Below are positions 16,995 to 24,745 of a DNA stretch of 64,000 nt, one piece after another. The notes under the pieces were generated by a model. It saw nothing but the letters and a program-made list of their open reading frames with translations. It was not told the DNA's origin and searched no databases. The position numbers and the translations under genes are program-made. Positions within the stretch are counted from its first letter, which is position 1; every line of letters begins with the position of its first letter. Source of the stretch: Peribacillus sp. FSL E2-0218 (lineage in GTDB: Bacteria > Bacillota > Bacilli > Bacillales > DSM-1321); NCBI RefSeq assembly GCF_037992945.1, contig NZ_CP150304.1, forward strand, positions 1,243,501-1,307,500, written 5' to 3'.

Positions 16995-17025
16995 AAAAGC
17001 GACAGGACCAAGTCCTGTCGCTTTT
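16995..17025. terminator. Bidirectional terminator between yhaL and prsA
   Basis: Perfect stem AAAAGCGACAGGAC / GTCCTGTCGCTTTT with a three-base loop, A and T tracts on the two sides. Confidence 0.88.
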
Positions 17026-17034
17026 GCTTATCGA

Positions 17035-17901
17035 TTATTTTTCGGCTTTGGTTGCGTCACCAGAAGTGATGGCGTCTTTAAGGTCTTTATCTTTAATTTT
17101 CACGTCAGCTTTTTTCACTTCAGCATTCAAAATATCTTGAACCTTGGTTTGGTCGATTTGCGCGACTTTCAAATCATATTCTAGATCTTTTTTCATATCC
17201 TTGTACGATTTCTTTTCTTTCATATCTTCAAGTTGGATGATGTGGTAGCCATAATCCGATTTAACCGGTTTACTGATTTCGTCTTTCTTCATCTTGTAGG
17301 CTTGCTCTTCGAATGCAGGAACCATTTCACCTTTTCCGAACCAGCCAAGTTCGCCGCCTTTTTCAGCAGAGCCTGTGTCTGTTGAATATTCTTTGGCAAG
17401 TTTGGCGAAGTCTTCACCTTTATCCAATTTAGCTTTCACTTCATCAGCTGTTTTTTGGTCTTTTACCAGAATATGCCTAGCTTTGATTTGTGGTTTGTAG
17501 TCTTCATAAGCTTTTTTCACATCAGCTTCTTTGACTGTAATATCAGCAACGGCAGCTTTTTCCTGAAGCATGCCGATCTTAAGTGCACGTTTAAGATCAT
17601 CTTCGCTCTTATATCCGGAAGAGGCTAGGGCTGTTTGGAAATTATCACCCATTTGCTCTTTAAGTTCTGCCGTTTTAGCCTTAACTTCTTTATCCGTTAC
17701 TGTATATTTTTCAGAAAGAACTTTTTCATAAACAAGTTCCTGAAGAACGGTGTCACCATAACGGTCCTTCATGACATTGTAAAATTCTTCTTTCGATATA
17801 TCCCCCGCTTTCGTTTCCACGACTGCCTCTTTGTCGCTGTTGCATGCTGTAAGTCCAATCAGCCCTGCAGTCACAGCAATTGATAATGCCCATTTCCTCA
17901 T
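17035..17901 (-). CDS. prsA: PrsA peptidyl-prolyl isomerase lipoprotein
   Basis: 288 residues. Lipoprotein signal with lipobox LTAC, lipid Cys at residue 20. Then an N-terminal chaperone part, a parvulin-type PPIase domain (KARHILVKD ... GGELGWFGKGEMVPAFEEQA ... DYGYHIIQLED) and a lysine-rich C-terminal arm. PrsA folds secreted proteins on the outer face of the membrane and is essential for many exoenzymes and penicillin-binding proteins. Start at ATG 17901, 9 bases after GGAG. Neighbouring hpr, ecs and sip genes all touch protein export. Confidence 0.95.
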   Translation of the reverse strand: MRKWALSIAVTAGLIGLTACNSDKEAVVETKAGDISKEEFYNVMKDRYGDTVLQELVYEKVLSEKYTVTDKEVKAKTAELKEQMGDNFQTALASSGYKSEDDLKRALKIGMLQEKAAVADITVKEADVKKAYEDYKPQIKARHILVKDQKTADEVKAKLDKGEDFAKLAKEYSTDTGSAEKGGELGWFGKGEMVPAFEEQAYKMKKDEISKPVKSDYGYHIIQLEDMKEKKSYKDMKKDLEYDLKVAQIDQTKVQDILNAEVKKADVKIKDKDLKDAITSGDATKAEK

Positions 17902-18042
17902 TGAGAACAACTCCTAATTTTAAGTTTCTGGTTTACTAATCTTCGTATTTCCACAAAATTAACTATAACATATTCTGGTTACTTTACAAAAAATAATATA
18001 TTGATGTATGAATAAGAATTTTTTTAAAAATGGGCAGATACC

Positions 18043-18072
18043 TACCCAGATCATGAACATCTACATATGATA
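18043..18072 (+). promoter_or_regulatory. SigK-type promoter of the first YjcZ gene
   Basis: TACC, 17-base spacer, CATATGATA. This fits the SigK consensus (AC near -35; CATA-N3-TA at -10), 30 bp before the start codon. Confidence 0.55.
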
Positions 18073-18101
18073 AATCGAGGACACCAAAAGGAGGTAGTAT
18101 A

Positions 18102-18185
18102 ATGAGTAATGGATTTAACGGAGGTTTCGCCTTGTTAGTAGTGTTATTCATTTTATTAATAATTGTGGGAGCAGCCTATTGCTAA
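18102..18185 (+). CDS. YjcZ-family sporulation mini-protein
   Basis: 27 residues, MSNGFNGGFALLVVLFILLI then IVGAAYC. A Gly-rich head and one hydrophobic helix define the YjcZ family of tiny membrane peptides in Bacillus, many made in the mother cell. AAAGGAGG lies 7-8 bases before the ATG. The function of the family is not known. Confidence 0.85.
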   Translation: MSNGFNGGFALLVVLFILLIIVGAAYC

Positions 18186-18369
18186 ACAATTGCAAAATTA
18201 TAATGGAAAGTGCCCACTCCTTTTGCCATGGAGTTGAATAGGATAGGGTAGCCGCTCAACAATAAAGAATATAGTGTTTATCAAGCTACGAAAGGGATGA
18301 ATTCCTTTTGGCGGATATAAGAGTGTGCATGAAACTGCTATTACTTAAGAATGGAAAGGAGGAAGATCA

Positions 18370-18453
18370 ATGTCTGGAGGAATAGGTGGAGGCTTTGCTC
18401 TAATTGTCGTTCTTTTCATCCTGTTAGTCATCATTGGAGCTTCTTGGTTATAA
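18370..18453 (+). CDS. Second YjcZ-family sporulation mini-protein
   Basis: 27 residues, MSGGIGGGFALIVVLFILLV then IIGASWL; clearly a paralogue of the gene at 18102, with the same length and the shared core GGFALxVVLFILL. AAAGGAGG precedes the ATG. Followed by a terminator at 18464-18495. Probably a tandem duplication; the 184-bp spacer between them has no terminator that I can see. Confidence 0.85.
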   Translation: MSGGIGGGFALIVVLFILLVIIGASWL

Positions 18454-18463
18454 ATGCATAAAC

Positions 18464-18495
18464 AAAAGGCGAAGCTTATCGCTTCGCCCTTTTTC
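18464..18495 (+). terminator. Terminator of the YjcZ pair
   Basis: GGCGAAGC / GCTTCGCC stem, five-base loop, T-rich tail. Confidence 0.85.
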
Positions 18496-18569
18496 TTTTT
18501 TATTTGAATAATCCGCCGGTTATCACCAATGTATGTAACAAATGATGGTCGATCATTTGTTGCTCATCT

Positions 18570-18752
18570 CTACGTATACAAAATTTCAATATAGGAGGAT
18601 AATAACATAATAGTAATTAATACATTAATGGTCCTGAATACTTTAGGCTGCCGGTCTTCAGCAATTTCTTTTTGGATACATAAAGAGTTGGTCATTCTAT
18701 TAATATTATAAAGAATCAAAATGGCAACGACAATAAACCAGAATGAGATCAA
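18570..18752 (-). CDS. Small two-span membrane protein, unknown
   Basis: 60 residues from a TTG at 18752, with AAGGAGG (18764-18770 on the complement) 11 bases upstream; longer starts lack such a site. Two hydrophobic stretches (ISFWFIVVAILILY and INVLITIMLLSSYIEILY) flank a short charged loop. I do not recognise it. Lies just downstream of the DUF3267 gene on the same strand and may be co-transcribed. Confidence 0.5.
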   Translation of the reverse strand: MISFWFIVVAILILYNINRMTNSLCIQKEIAEDRQPKVFRTINVLITIMLLSSYIEILYT

Positions 18753-18860
18753 AACCGAAAATCCCTCCTTGCAAAACATCATGTATAAATACGATACCAA
18801 ATTATAATGAAAAAAGATACTTAAAAATCTTTTCAGTCACCTTTGCGAAATGAAATGGAA

Positions 18861-19400
18861 TTACTTTTGGATAAGGATGTCGTATCCTTCCCGATGTTCT
18901 TCAATAAATGAATGTCCTGGTGAACCAACCAGGTTCTTTATATAAATGAAATCCGATACACATAATCCGGTATGCAGGGATAATAAAATGGTGAAATAAT
19001 GGATGTAATGCGGAAAACCAAGTGCACAACCGATTAATAAGACCGACATAATGAAGAAGGGTAGGATAAGGGTCAAGAGATATAGATGCTTGCGTATCGG
19101 ATAATGTACATTTACATTGCATGTAAGCACAAGTCTCCACTTAATGGACCAAGAAGTTTTTACTTTTTTGCATAATAATCGTAAAGGTAAATAGTGTAAT
19201 AGTTTGTGAACAGGATATAATAAGACTAATAGGCTAAAAAAAAGCATTGTTTGATCGTCATACAAAACAACCCGGGATGAAACGGCACTTAATAATGTAT
19301 AGATCAAAACAAAAGACATCAATATAGTAAAAACTGAAAAAAAGATCAGACGGCAATTCCCATATTGTTTTGCCACGTCAATTGTTTTCCACGAGTTCAT
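18861..19400 (-). CDS. DUF3267-like membrane protein with degenerate zincin motif
   Basis: 179 residues with about four membrane spans and the C-terminal EEHREGYDILIQK typical of DUF3267 proteins, which Pfam describes as putative membrane zincins. Where the family has HExxH this one reads HKLLH (in LYPVHKLLHYLP), losing the catalytic Glu. ATG 19400 is chosen because GGAGGG lies 11 bases before it. Sits in the prsA-hpr interval, as related genes do in other Bacillus. If an enzyme at all, it is not a standard zincin. Confidence 0.65.
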   Translation of the reverse strand: MNSWKTIDVAKQYGNCRLIFFSVFTILMSFVLIYTLLSAVSSRVVLYDDQTMLFFSLLVLLYPVHKLLHYLPLRLLCKKVKTSWSIKWRLVLTCNVNVHYPIRKHLYLLTLILPFFIMSVLLIGCALGFPHYIHYFTILLSLHTGLCVSDFIYIKNLVGSPGHSFIEEHREGYDILIQK

Positions 19401-19641
19401 TTTGAAATCAGCCCTCCAAAGACCGTTGAATTTACTTACATACATTACGATGAATGGATGGAAAAAGCAATAGAATTCTGGAATTTAGTTATAAGATAAT
19501 AATCACCACAGAATGGACAAAGACTAAAGGTGATGATTGGCGGCGACTGTCCACTGGGAGGGCAATTTCTGAATGAGAAATCACTAACGTTTTTGCGCGA
19601 TTAAGGTTAAATATGAATGATTGATTGGGGACTCATGCTGT

Positions 19642-19968
19642 ATGAGAAATATAAATGAAGAAATAGACATACTCCGTTTTCATCAGGGGCTTTTACTGAA
19701 CCTGATACGCAATCCAGAGGCAAGATTGGACTTTTTGTTTGTGGAAAAAAATTTCACGAAGCAGGAGGCGGAAGCGCTGCTGGGGTTATGTGATATTTTG
19801 AGCAAACGCTATGAAATAGAAAAAGCGGAAGGATACATGAACTTTCGACCGCTTTTTAACCAATTTGAAGGGAAGGTCAATCCAAAAATAACGACAAAGG
19901 AATGCATTGACGCATGCCTCTCACAAGGTTTATATGTATCCTTCATGAGGGAAATGGATAGAGTGTGA
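19642..19968 (+). CDS. yhaI: YhaI, DUF1878 protein
   Basis: 108 residues, all helical, close to B. subtilis YhaI (about 113) by sequence style and position next to hpr. GGGGA lies 10 bases before the ATG at 19642. Function unknown. It converges on hpr: the two stop codons are only 2 bp apart, with no terminator hairpin between them, so the transcripts should overlap. Confidence 0.75.
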   Translation: MRNINEEIDILRFHQGLLLNLIRNPEARLDFLFVEKNFTKQEAEALLGLCDILSKRYEIEKAEGYMNFRPLFNQFEGKVNPKITTKECIDACLSQGLYVSFMREMDRV

Positions 19969-19970
19969 GG

Positions 19971-20549
19971 CTAAACTGGCTCAGTTTCTTTCTCTATCTT
20001 TTTTTTTGTGATTTTACCCTCCACATCAGTAAATTCCTGATCAATATTATCGAAGGACCTCTCAAAGATTTGCATGAAATCTTCCCCGTATATATTACGG
20101 ATGACGGCCATCATTTCTATCATATCGGGGAACTTACCATAAAGCTCACGAAGTGGAAGGGCACCTGAGAAAGCTGAATTTTTACTTGGGTCATAAGTCT
20201 CCATCAGATCAAGAAGAATCTTTTCTCCTTCAGTTGTGATCTCAATATACGTATTCCTCTTGTCATTTTCTTTCTTTGAAAATGTCAAAAACCCGCGTTC
20301 CTCTAATTTCTTTGAAAAGTTAAATGCCGTAGAAACATGCATGACCCCAAATTTTGCAACGTCTGAAATGGAAGAGCCATTAAGATGATAGGCAATCCAA
20401 AGTATATGGTGCTCATTGATATTTAAATCATAGGGCTTAATCCATTGCTGCCAATCTTTTTCAATCGATTTCCATAATGCTTTGCTTAATTGTGCAATTC
20501 TTTGACTAAAAATCATTGCTTCTTTCATAGAATAATTTTTATTCTGCAT
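19971..20549 (-). CDS. hpr: ScoC/Hpr transition-state regulator (MarR family)
   Basis: 192 residues. Strongly like B. subtilis Hpr: AQLSKALWKSIEKDWQQW, KPYDLNINEHHILWIAYHLN, FGVMHVSTAFNFSKKLEERG are recognisable. The winged helix lies at about residues 45-115. In B. subtilis it represses exoprotease genes (aprE, nprE), peptide transport and sporulation entry. ATG 20549 follows AGGTGAG. The C-terminal tail differs from B. subtilis, which is normal for the family. An inverted repeat upstream (20661-20713) could act in its control. Confidence 0.95.
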   Translation of the reverse strand: MQNKNYSMKEAMIFSQRIAQLSKALWKSIEKDWQQWIKPYDLNINEHHILWIAYHLNGSSISDVAKFGVMHVSTAFNFSKKLEERGFLTFSKKENDKRNTYIEITTEGEKILLDLMETYDPSKNSAFSGALPLRELYGKFPDMIEMMAVIRNIYGEDFMQIFERSFDNIDQEFTDVEGKITKKKIEKETEPV

Positions 20550-20660
20550 ATTATGGGCTCACCTACTTATAAGATTCTGTATATTTATTATGACAATAAA
20601 ATAAAAATTAATAAAGATAATATTTGCAAAATTTTTAGAAAATTTTAGTTTTTTTAATCG

Positions 20661-20713
20661 ATTCTCCATTTTTCCTTTGTTTATAATGTTACTTATTGGG
20701 AAAAATGGAGAAT
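20661..20713. repeat. Inverted repeat upstream of hpr
   Basis: ATTCTCCATTTTTCC (20661-20675) and GGAAAAATGGAGAAT (20699-20713) are perfect 15-base arms around 23 bases that contain TATAAT. No T-run follows on either strand, so it is not an ordinary terminator. Confidence 0.8.
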
Positions 20714-20739
20714 TCGACTTGTGCAACCACGTTTAGCTA

Positions 20740-21102
20740 TTATTTTTTAGAAGCAGGGATGGCCGTTTCTAACTGTTTTAATGAAGTTTCAATTTCTTGA
20801 ACGTTCTTCAGTAATTCATTCTTATTCGGTTCGATTTCCTGCTTCCAGTTCTCGATGACCACCTGCACGTCAGAAATGAAGGTTTTTACCGTTTCTTTGC
20901 TGATTTGAGTGGCTTCCAGCGAGTCATCTTTAATATTTTGCATCTTTACCTTCAGTTCATCAATGGTAGTCTTCATTTCTTCCGCATTCGTTTTGATGCG
21001 ATTCCGCAAGTCCTTGCCAGAGCTCGGCGCTGCAAGCAAAGTTGCGGCACCCGCTACGACTGTTCCGGTTAAAAAGCCAATTAGTAATGATTTTGCTTTC
21101 AT
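20740..21102 (-). CDS. yhaH: YhaH, YtxH-domain protein
   Basis: 120 residues. N-terminal hydrophobic segment (SLLIGFLTGTVVAGAATLLAAPSSGKDLR) is the YtxH domain hallmark, followed by a long amphipathic helix likely to form a coiled coil. B. subtilis YhaH, also beside hpr, is a general-stress/cell-envelope-associated protein of unknown role. ATG 21102 follows GAGGTGAT. Confidence 0.85.
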   Translation of the reverse strand: MKAKSLLIGFLTGTVVAGAATLLAAPSSGKDLRNRIKTNAEEMKTTIDELKVKMQNIKDDSLEATQISKETVKTFISDVQVVIENWKQEIEPNKNELLKNVQEIETSLKQLETAIPASKK

Positions 21103-21419
21103 TAGGATCACCTCATTAATAATATTGTTTTCGCGTTACATGGTCTGATTCCCTGCTGAAAAAAAACTCAATTGGAAATTTTGATAAATAGGGTTGTAAA
21201 TGCTATTGATAACAAAATACCATAATTTTCTTTCCTATGGAAGAGTATCTACCATTTTATCTTTATATCACAAAAATATTTTCTTAAACTTAAGCAGTCA
21301 ATATATAATATTTAAAAATAACTTGGAGTTTTATAGAAAACGCTTCATATAAAGGAAAGAGGAGCATATAGATAGTAAAAACAAGCTGTCGGAATATGGA
21401 TGGCACTGGTGGGTTATTA
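21103..21419. other. Divergent intergenic region
   Basis: About 317 AT-rich bases between yhaH and a small membrane-protein gene. I see no hairpin or clear promoter hexamer pair. Confidence 0.4.
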
Positions 21420-21599
21420 ATGAAAATCATTTTTTTGTTAGGCCTGGTATGCCTGTGCGGGATGGGGTATTTCCTAAGAAAAGCAAAAACTCCAGGAATC
21501 TATCCGCCTAAGAGGGTGCTCCAGGCTAGAGCCTACGCTTTTGCCTTGCCCGGGGGCTTGCTGCTTTTCATTTGGTTGATGTGGCTGTTCATTCATTGA
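21420..21599 (+). CDS. Small two-span membrane protein, unknown
   Basis: 59 residues from the ATG at 21420, which has GGTGGG 7 bases upstream; an ATG at 21396 in frame has no site. Two hydrophobic helices (IIFLLGLVCLCGMGYFL and FALPGGLLLFIWLMWLFIH) joined by a basic loop with KTPGIYPPKR. I do not recognise the family. Convergent with trpP and sharing the terminator at 21639-21670. Confidence 0.5.
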   Translation: MKIIFLLGLVCLCGMGYFLRKAKTPGIYPPKRVLQARAYAFALPGGLLLFIWLMWLFIH

Positions 21600-21638
21600 T
21601 TGCAGTGGGCGGCTTATTCCAGATCCATAGTGTGGAAA

Positions 21639-21670
21639 AAAAAGCACCGGACTCTGCTCCGGTGCTTTTT
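21639..21670. terminator. Bidirectional terminator
   Basis: AAAAAGCACCGGA / TCCGGTGCTTTTT, perfect 13-base arms. Confidence 0.88.
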
Positions 21671-21691
21671 AAGTATGATGATTTAGCTGGT

Positions 21692-22210
21692 TTAAGCATT
21701 AATGGTTACATTCGATTTTTTGACGATGCCGTTCACGATTGGATAAATGATGACCATCGCTACTGTATTTAGCAGTACGGCAGGAAGCACAACAGCTCCG
21801 AAAAGGGCAACGAAAGGACCTGGAAGGGATACGAGATAATATGCCGATCCAAGGAAGACAGCGCCGGAAATGATTGTTCCTACGGCAGTCAAGACACTTA
21901 CCGTCACAACGGATGTTGAAAACTTCTTAAGACTGATGAATAAAAGGTAAAACAGAAAGGCTGTTGCCAATTTATCTATGATATTTGGAATCTGTCCTCC
22001 AGGAAATGTGGTTGTCATGGCAGAGATGGCTCCAGCAGCCAAGGCAACAATGAATACATTCTTTTTCTCAGGAAACAGGGTAATCGCCAAAAACATCATC
22101 AACAGCATCATATCCGGTTTCATTCCAAGGAAGAAGCCTGGAACGATAAAATGCAGGGCAGCCCCGATCCCGATTAATAGGGACAGTGATACAAGGGTTT
22201 TCGTTTTCAT
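21692..22210 (-). CDS. trpP: TrpP tryptophan transporter
   Basis: 172 residues, the size of B. subtilis TrpP (YhaG), with about five membrane spans and the family pattern PGFFLGMKPDMMLLMMFLAI near residue 25 and FPGGQIPNIIDK near residue 70. It imports L-tryptophan. The start codon ATG at 22210 lies directly after a run of NAG triplets that overlaps the ribosome binding site (22213-22240), the hallmark of translational control by the TRAP protein, as in B. subtilis. Confidence 0.92.
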   Translation of the reverse strand: MKTKTLVSLSLLIGIGAALHFIVPGFFLGMKPDMMLLMMFLAITLFPEKKNVFIVALAAGAISAMTTTFPGGQIPNIIDKLATAFLFYLLFISLKKFSTSVVTVSVLTAVGTIISGAVFLGSAYYLVSLPGPFVALFGAVVLPAVLLNTVAMVIIYPIVNGIVKKSNVTINA

Positions 22211-22212
22211 TA

Positions 22213-22240
22213 CTCATCTCTCCTATTCTCATCTCGACTA
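22213..22240 (-). promoter_or_regulatory. TRAP binding site over the trpP ribosome binding site
   Basis: Read on the mRNA: TAG-tc-GAG-at-GAG-aa-TAG-ga-GAG-at-GAG, then ta and the ATG. Six NAG triplets with exact 2-base spacers. Two further AAG triplets lie just upstream (near 22245-22252). Tryptophan-loaded TRAP would cover the site and block translation. Confidence 0.9.
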
Positions 22241-22336
22241 ACATCTTTTCTTCAACAATGCACTGTTGCTTGTTGCAAGAAGTATAAGATAGTATACCAT
22301 AAGACCTATTTTTTTAGAAGTAATATTTGTACACAA

Positions 22337-23440
22337 TTAAAGAGTATGAGCTTCCTTCGCGTGATGTGCTTGCTGGAATTTTTTCATGAAAGCCGCAAGT
22401 TCCTGGCAATGGGATAGGGGCACGGCATTATAAATGGAAGCCCTGCAGCCACCGATGGAACGGTGACCATTCAATCCGACGAAACCGGCCAGCTTCAGTT
22501 CTTTTAGAAATTGTGCCTCAGCTTCTTCAGATGGAAGTGTGAATGTTATGTTCATGAAAGAGCGGCTGTCAGGTTTGGCATGGCCTTTATAAAAACCATC
22601 GCTTCCGTCGATGGCATCGTAAATGACTTTTGCTTTTGCCTCGTTGTTTTCAGCGATCTTCTCGACTCCGCCTTGTTCTTTTGCCCAATCCAATACAAGC
22701 GACAATAAATAAATGGCCAATGTCGGTGGCGTATTGTATAAAGAATTATTTTTTGCATGAATGGAATAGTTCAACATGGATGGAATGCTGTCAATATCCT
22801 TTATTAAATCTTTACGGATGATGACTAACGTGATTCCTGATGGGCCAAGATTTTTTTGTGCTCCTGCATAGATGAGGCCGAATTTACTTACATCGATTTT
22901 TTTGCTGAGTATATCACTGGACATATCCGCCACTAAAGGAACGTCACCTGTTTCAGGGAATTCCTTCCATTGAGTTCCGTAGATCGTATTATTGCTTGTA
23001 ATATGAAGATAAGCAGAATCCTCATTCAATTCGATATCTTCCACTTTAGGGATGAATGTATACTTATCTGCTTTTGATGAAGCTACCACTGCCGTTTCTC
23101 CAACTTTTTTGGCTTCTTTTAATGCTTTTTCCGACCAAGAGCCAGTGAGGACATAATCAGCCCTTTTCCCCTCAGGCAAGAGGTTCATCGGTATCATGGA
23201 GAATTGAAGACTTGCCCCGCCTTGCAGCAGAAGGACCTCATAATTTTCAGGAATGTCCATAAGCTCTTTTAATGATTGGATGGCACGGTTATGGATTTTT
23301 TCGAACTCTGCACTCCGGTGGCTTAATTCTATGACGGACATGCCGGAATCCTCGATATTCAACCATTCGTTTTGGGCTCTTTGTAAAACTTCCAAGGGCA
23401 GGGCAGCCGGCCCAGCGTTAAAATTGCGTGCACGTTTCAA
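22337..23440 (-). CDS. serC: Phosphoserine aminotransferase
   Basis: 367 residues of the class-V PLP aminotransferases. It makes O-phosphoserine from 3-phosphohydroxypyruvate in serine synthesis, and can act in pyridoxal phosphate synthesis. N terminus RNFNAGPAALP is typical; the PLP lysine is in AGAQKNLGPSG; GHRSIGGCRASIYNAV lies at the C terminus. Start is TTG at 23440, with AGGAGG 7 bases before. In B. subtilis serC is likewise near hit and trpP. Confidence 0.96.
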   Translation of the reverse strand: MKRARNFNAGPAALPLEVLQRAQNEWLNIEDSGMSVIELSHRSAEFEKIHNRAIQSLKELMDIPENYEVLLLQGGASLQFSMIPMNLLPEGKRADYVLTGSWSEKALKEAKKVGETAVVASSKADKYTFIPKVEDIELNEDSAYLHITSNNTIYGTQWKEFPETGDVPLVADMSSDILSKKIDVSKFGLIYAGAQKNLGPSGITLVIIRKDLIKDIDSIPSMLNYSIHAKNNSLYNTPPTLAIYLLSLVLDWAKEQGGVEKIAENNEAKAKVIYDAIDGSDGFYKGHAKPDSRSFMNITFTLPSEEAEAQFLKELKLAGFVGLNGHRSIGGCRASIYNAVPLSHCQELAAFMKKFQQAHHAKEAHTL

Positions 23441-23565
23441 TTTTTTTCCTCCTATACGATAGTGTGTTAAAGTAATTACATCTATTTATCTATCCTAACA
23501 GAAATTGAAATTCAATTGGAGGAATTTTTAGAATTTTAAGTGATGATTCCGCTGAAATGAATCAC

Positions 23566-23602
23566 AAAAGAAAAACGGCCCAGCACCTTTTAAGTGTGGA
23601 CC
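23566..23602 (-). terminator. Terminator of hit
   Basis: On the complement GGTCCAcAC ... GTGcTGGGCC with one bulge and a G-T pair, then GTTTTTCTTTT. Confidence 0.6.
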
Positions 23603-23668
23603 CGATCGATATTCATTTTATTCACTGCAACACGATCTCTGGATGCCTTCCGAACAGAGGTTATCCCT

Positions 23669-24091
23669 TCATTCAATATGCTGGGCAATGGAATCGGCAA
23701 TCTGCTTCAGGTCATCAGGCGAATAAGCGCTGGCATTCGTTTTCCAGACTGCCCCAAAGCCATCACCTTCTCCATGTCGCGGAATTAGATGCATATGAAA
23801 ATGGAAAACGGATTGTCCTGCCGCTTCGCCGTTATTATTCAAGAGGTTAAGGCCAACGGGGTTGAATTCCTGTTTCATCGCTCGGGAGATCTCCGGTACG
23901 ACTTCAAATAAATTCTTCGCAATTTCCGGTGTCAATTCATAAAGATTTTCCTTATGTACTTTAGGAATTACCAGAGTGTGCCCTTTCGTTACTTGACTGA
24001 TATCGAGAAAGGCCAATACATGTTCATTTTCAAATACTTTGGTGCTCGGAATTTCCCCATCGATTATTTTGCAAAAAATGCAATCGCTCAT
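23669..24091 (-). CDS. hit: HIT-family nucleotide-binding hydrolase
   Basis: 140 residues, Hint branch of the histidine-triad family. Zinc-type CIFC at residues 4-7 and the triad HFHMHLIPR near residue 100. Hydrolyses AMP-linked compounds in known members; role in Bacillus is unclear. Start ATG 24091 follows AAAGGAG; the preceding TTG is less likely. A separate terminator just upstream (24164-24201) suggests another minus-strand transcript ends before it. Confidence 0.93.
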   Translation of the reverse strand: MSDCIFCKIIDGEIPSTKVFENEHVLAFLDISQVTKGHTLVIPKVHKENLYELTPEIAKNLFEVVPEISRAMKQEFNPVGLNLLNNNGEAAGQSVFHFHMHLIPRHGEGDGFGAVWKTNASAYSPDDLKQIADSIAQHIE

Positions 24092-24163
24092 CAAAACCGC
24101 TCCTTTGGTAGTTAGTGTATTTGGTTAATCGTACCATAGCATCAATCGTTGCGAAAAGAAAAA

Positions 24164-24201
24164 ATCATAAAAACAGGATGCAACATTGAGTTGCACCCTG
24201 T
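24164..24201 (-). terminator. Minus-strand terminator upstream of hit
   Basis: On minus RNA ACAGGGTGCAAC pairs with GTTGCATCCTGT; the one non-Watson-Crick pair is G-U on this strand but A-C on the other. TTTTT follows on the minus strand only. It implies a transcript from the 24.2-24.7 kb gap. Confidence 0.7.
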
Positions 24202-24745
24202 CCTAGAAAAAGGGGGTTTTGCTTCAAAATTCGCATTAGCATAAATTCTCTGCGACAAACACCTCATCTACAATAAAGTAAAATACGGTTATCTGGTTAG
24301 AGTTTTTCCATTCAAAGCAACCATCTCCTATATCTTTAAAGTTTCATCAACTTATAAAGCATAATTGATAATCATTGAATGATTTTTCTGCTTTTACGTG
24401 CAAGAGAACCATCTCCTTGCTCGAAACGATTTTTTATGAAGCTTCTGGTTTAATTCAGTTATACGTCTTTAACTGACACCTCATTTACAAGATGATATGA
24501 ATCATTTGTAATAAAACATTTGGGCATTTCAGTGTAATACGTCTTTAACTGACACCTCATTTACATTATGATGTGAATCACACGTAATGACTAACCCCTT
24601 CTTCCTTATTTATGATAGCCACTAAGCAGGAAAATTATAATTAGTTATTTTTGGTAATTTTCTTCAGGGAACACTCGACTATATAAATGCAGGAGAATTT
24701 GTTAAAATGGAAATAAGAACCTCTATAATAGAAAGGATCGTTAAT
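24202..24745. other. Repeat-rich gene-free region between hit and ecsA
   Basis: Holds a near-identical 52-bp direct repeat (24461-24512 and 24537-24588), a degenerate third copy (24254-24272), and a second repeated motif AACCATCTCCT (24319-24329, 24407-24417). No frame over 60 codons fits. ecsA's own start has AAAGGA upstream. A possible non-coding or small-peptide transcript; see findings. Confidence 0.6.
24461..24588. repeat. 52-bp direct repeat, two copies 76 bp apart
   Basis: Copies at 24461-24512 and 24537-24588 agree at about 46 of 52 positions; the first 29 bases (ATACGTCTTTAACTGACACC and on) are identical. A partial third copy (15 of 19 matching) lies at 24254-24272. Confidence 0.85.

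Noticed and set aside
24707..24745. N-terminal extension of EcsA
   Set aside because: The first in-frame ATG has a poorer site than 24746 and the family starts at MSLL.
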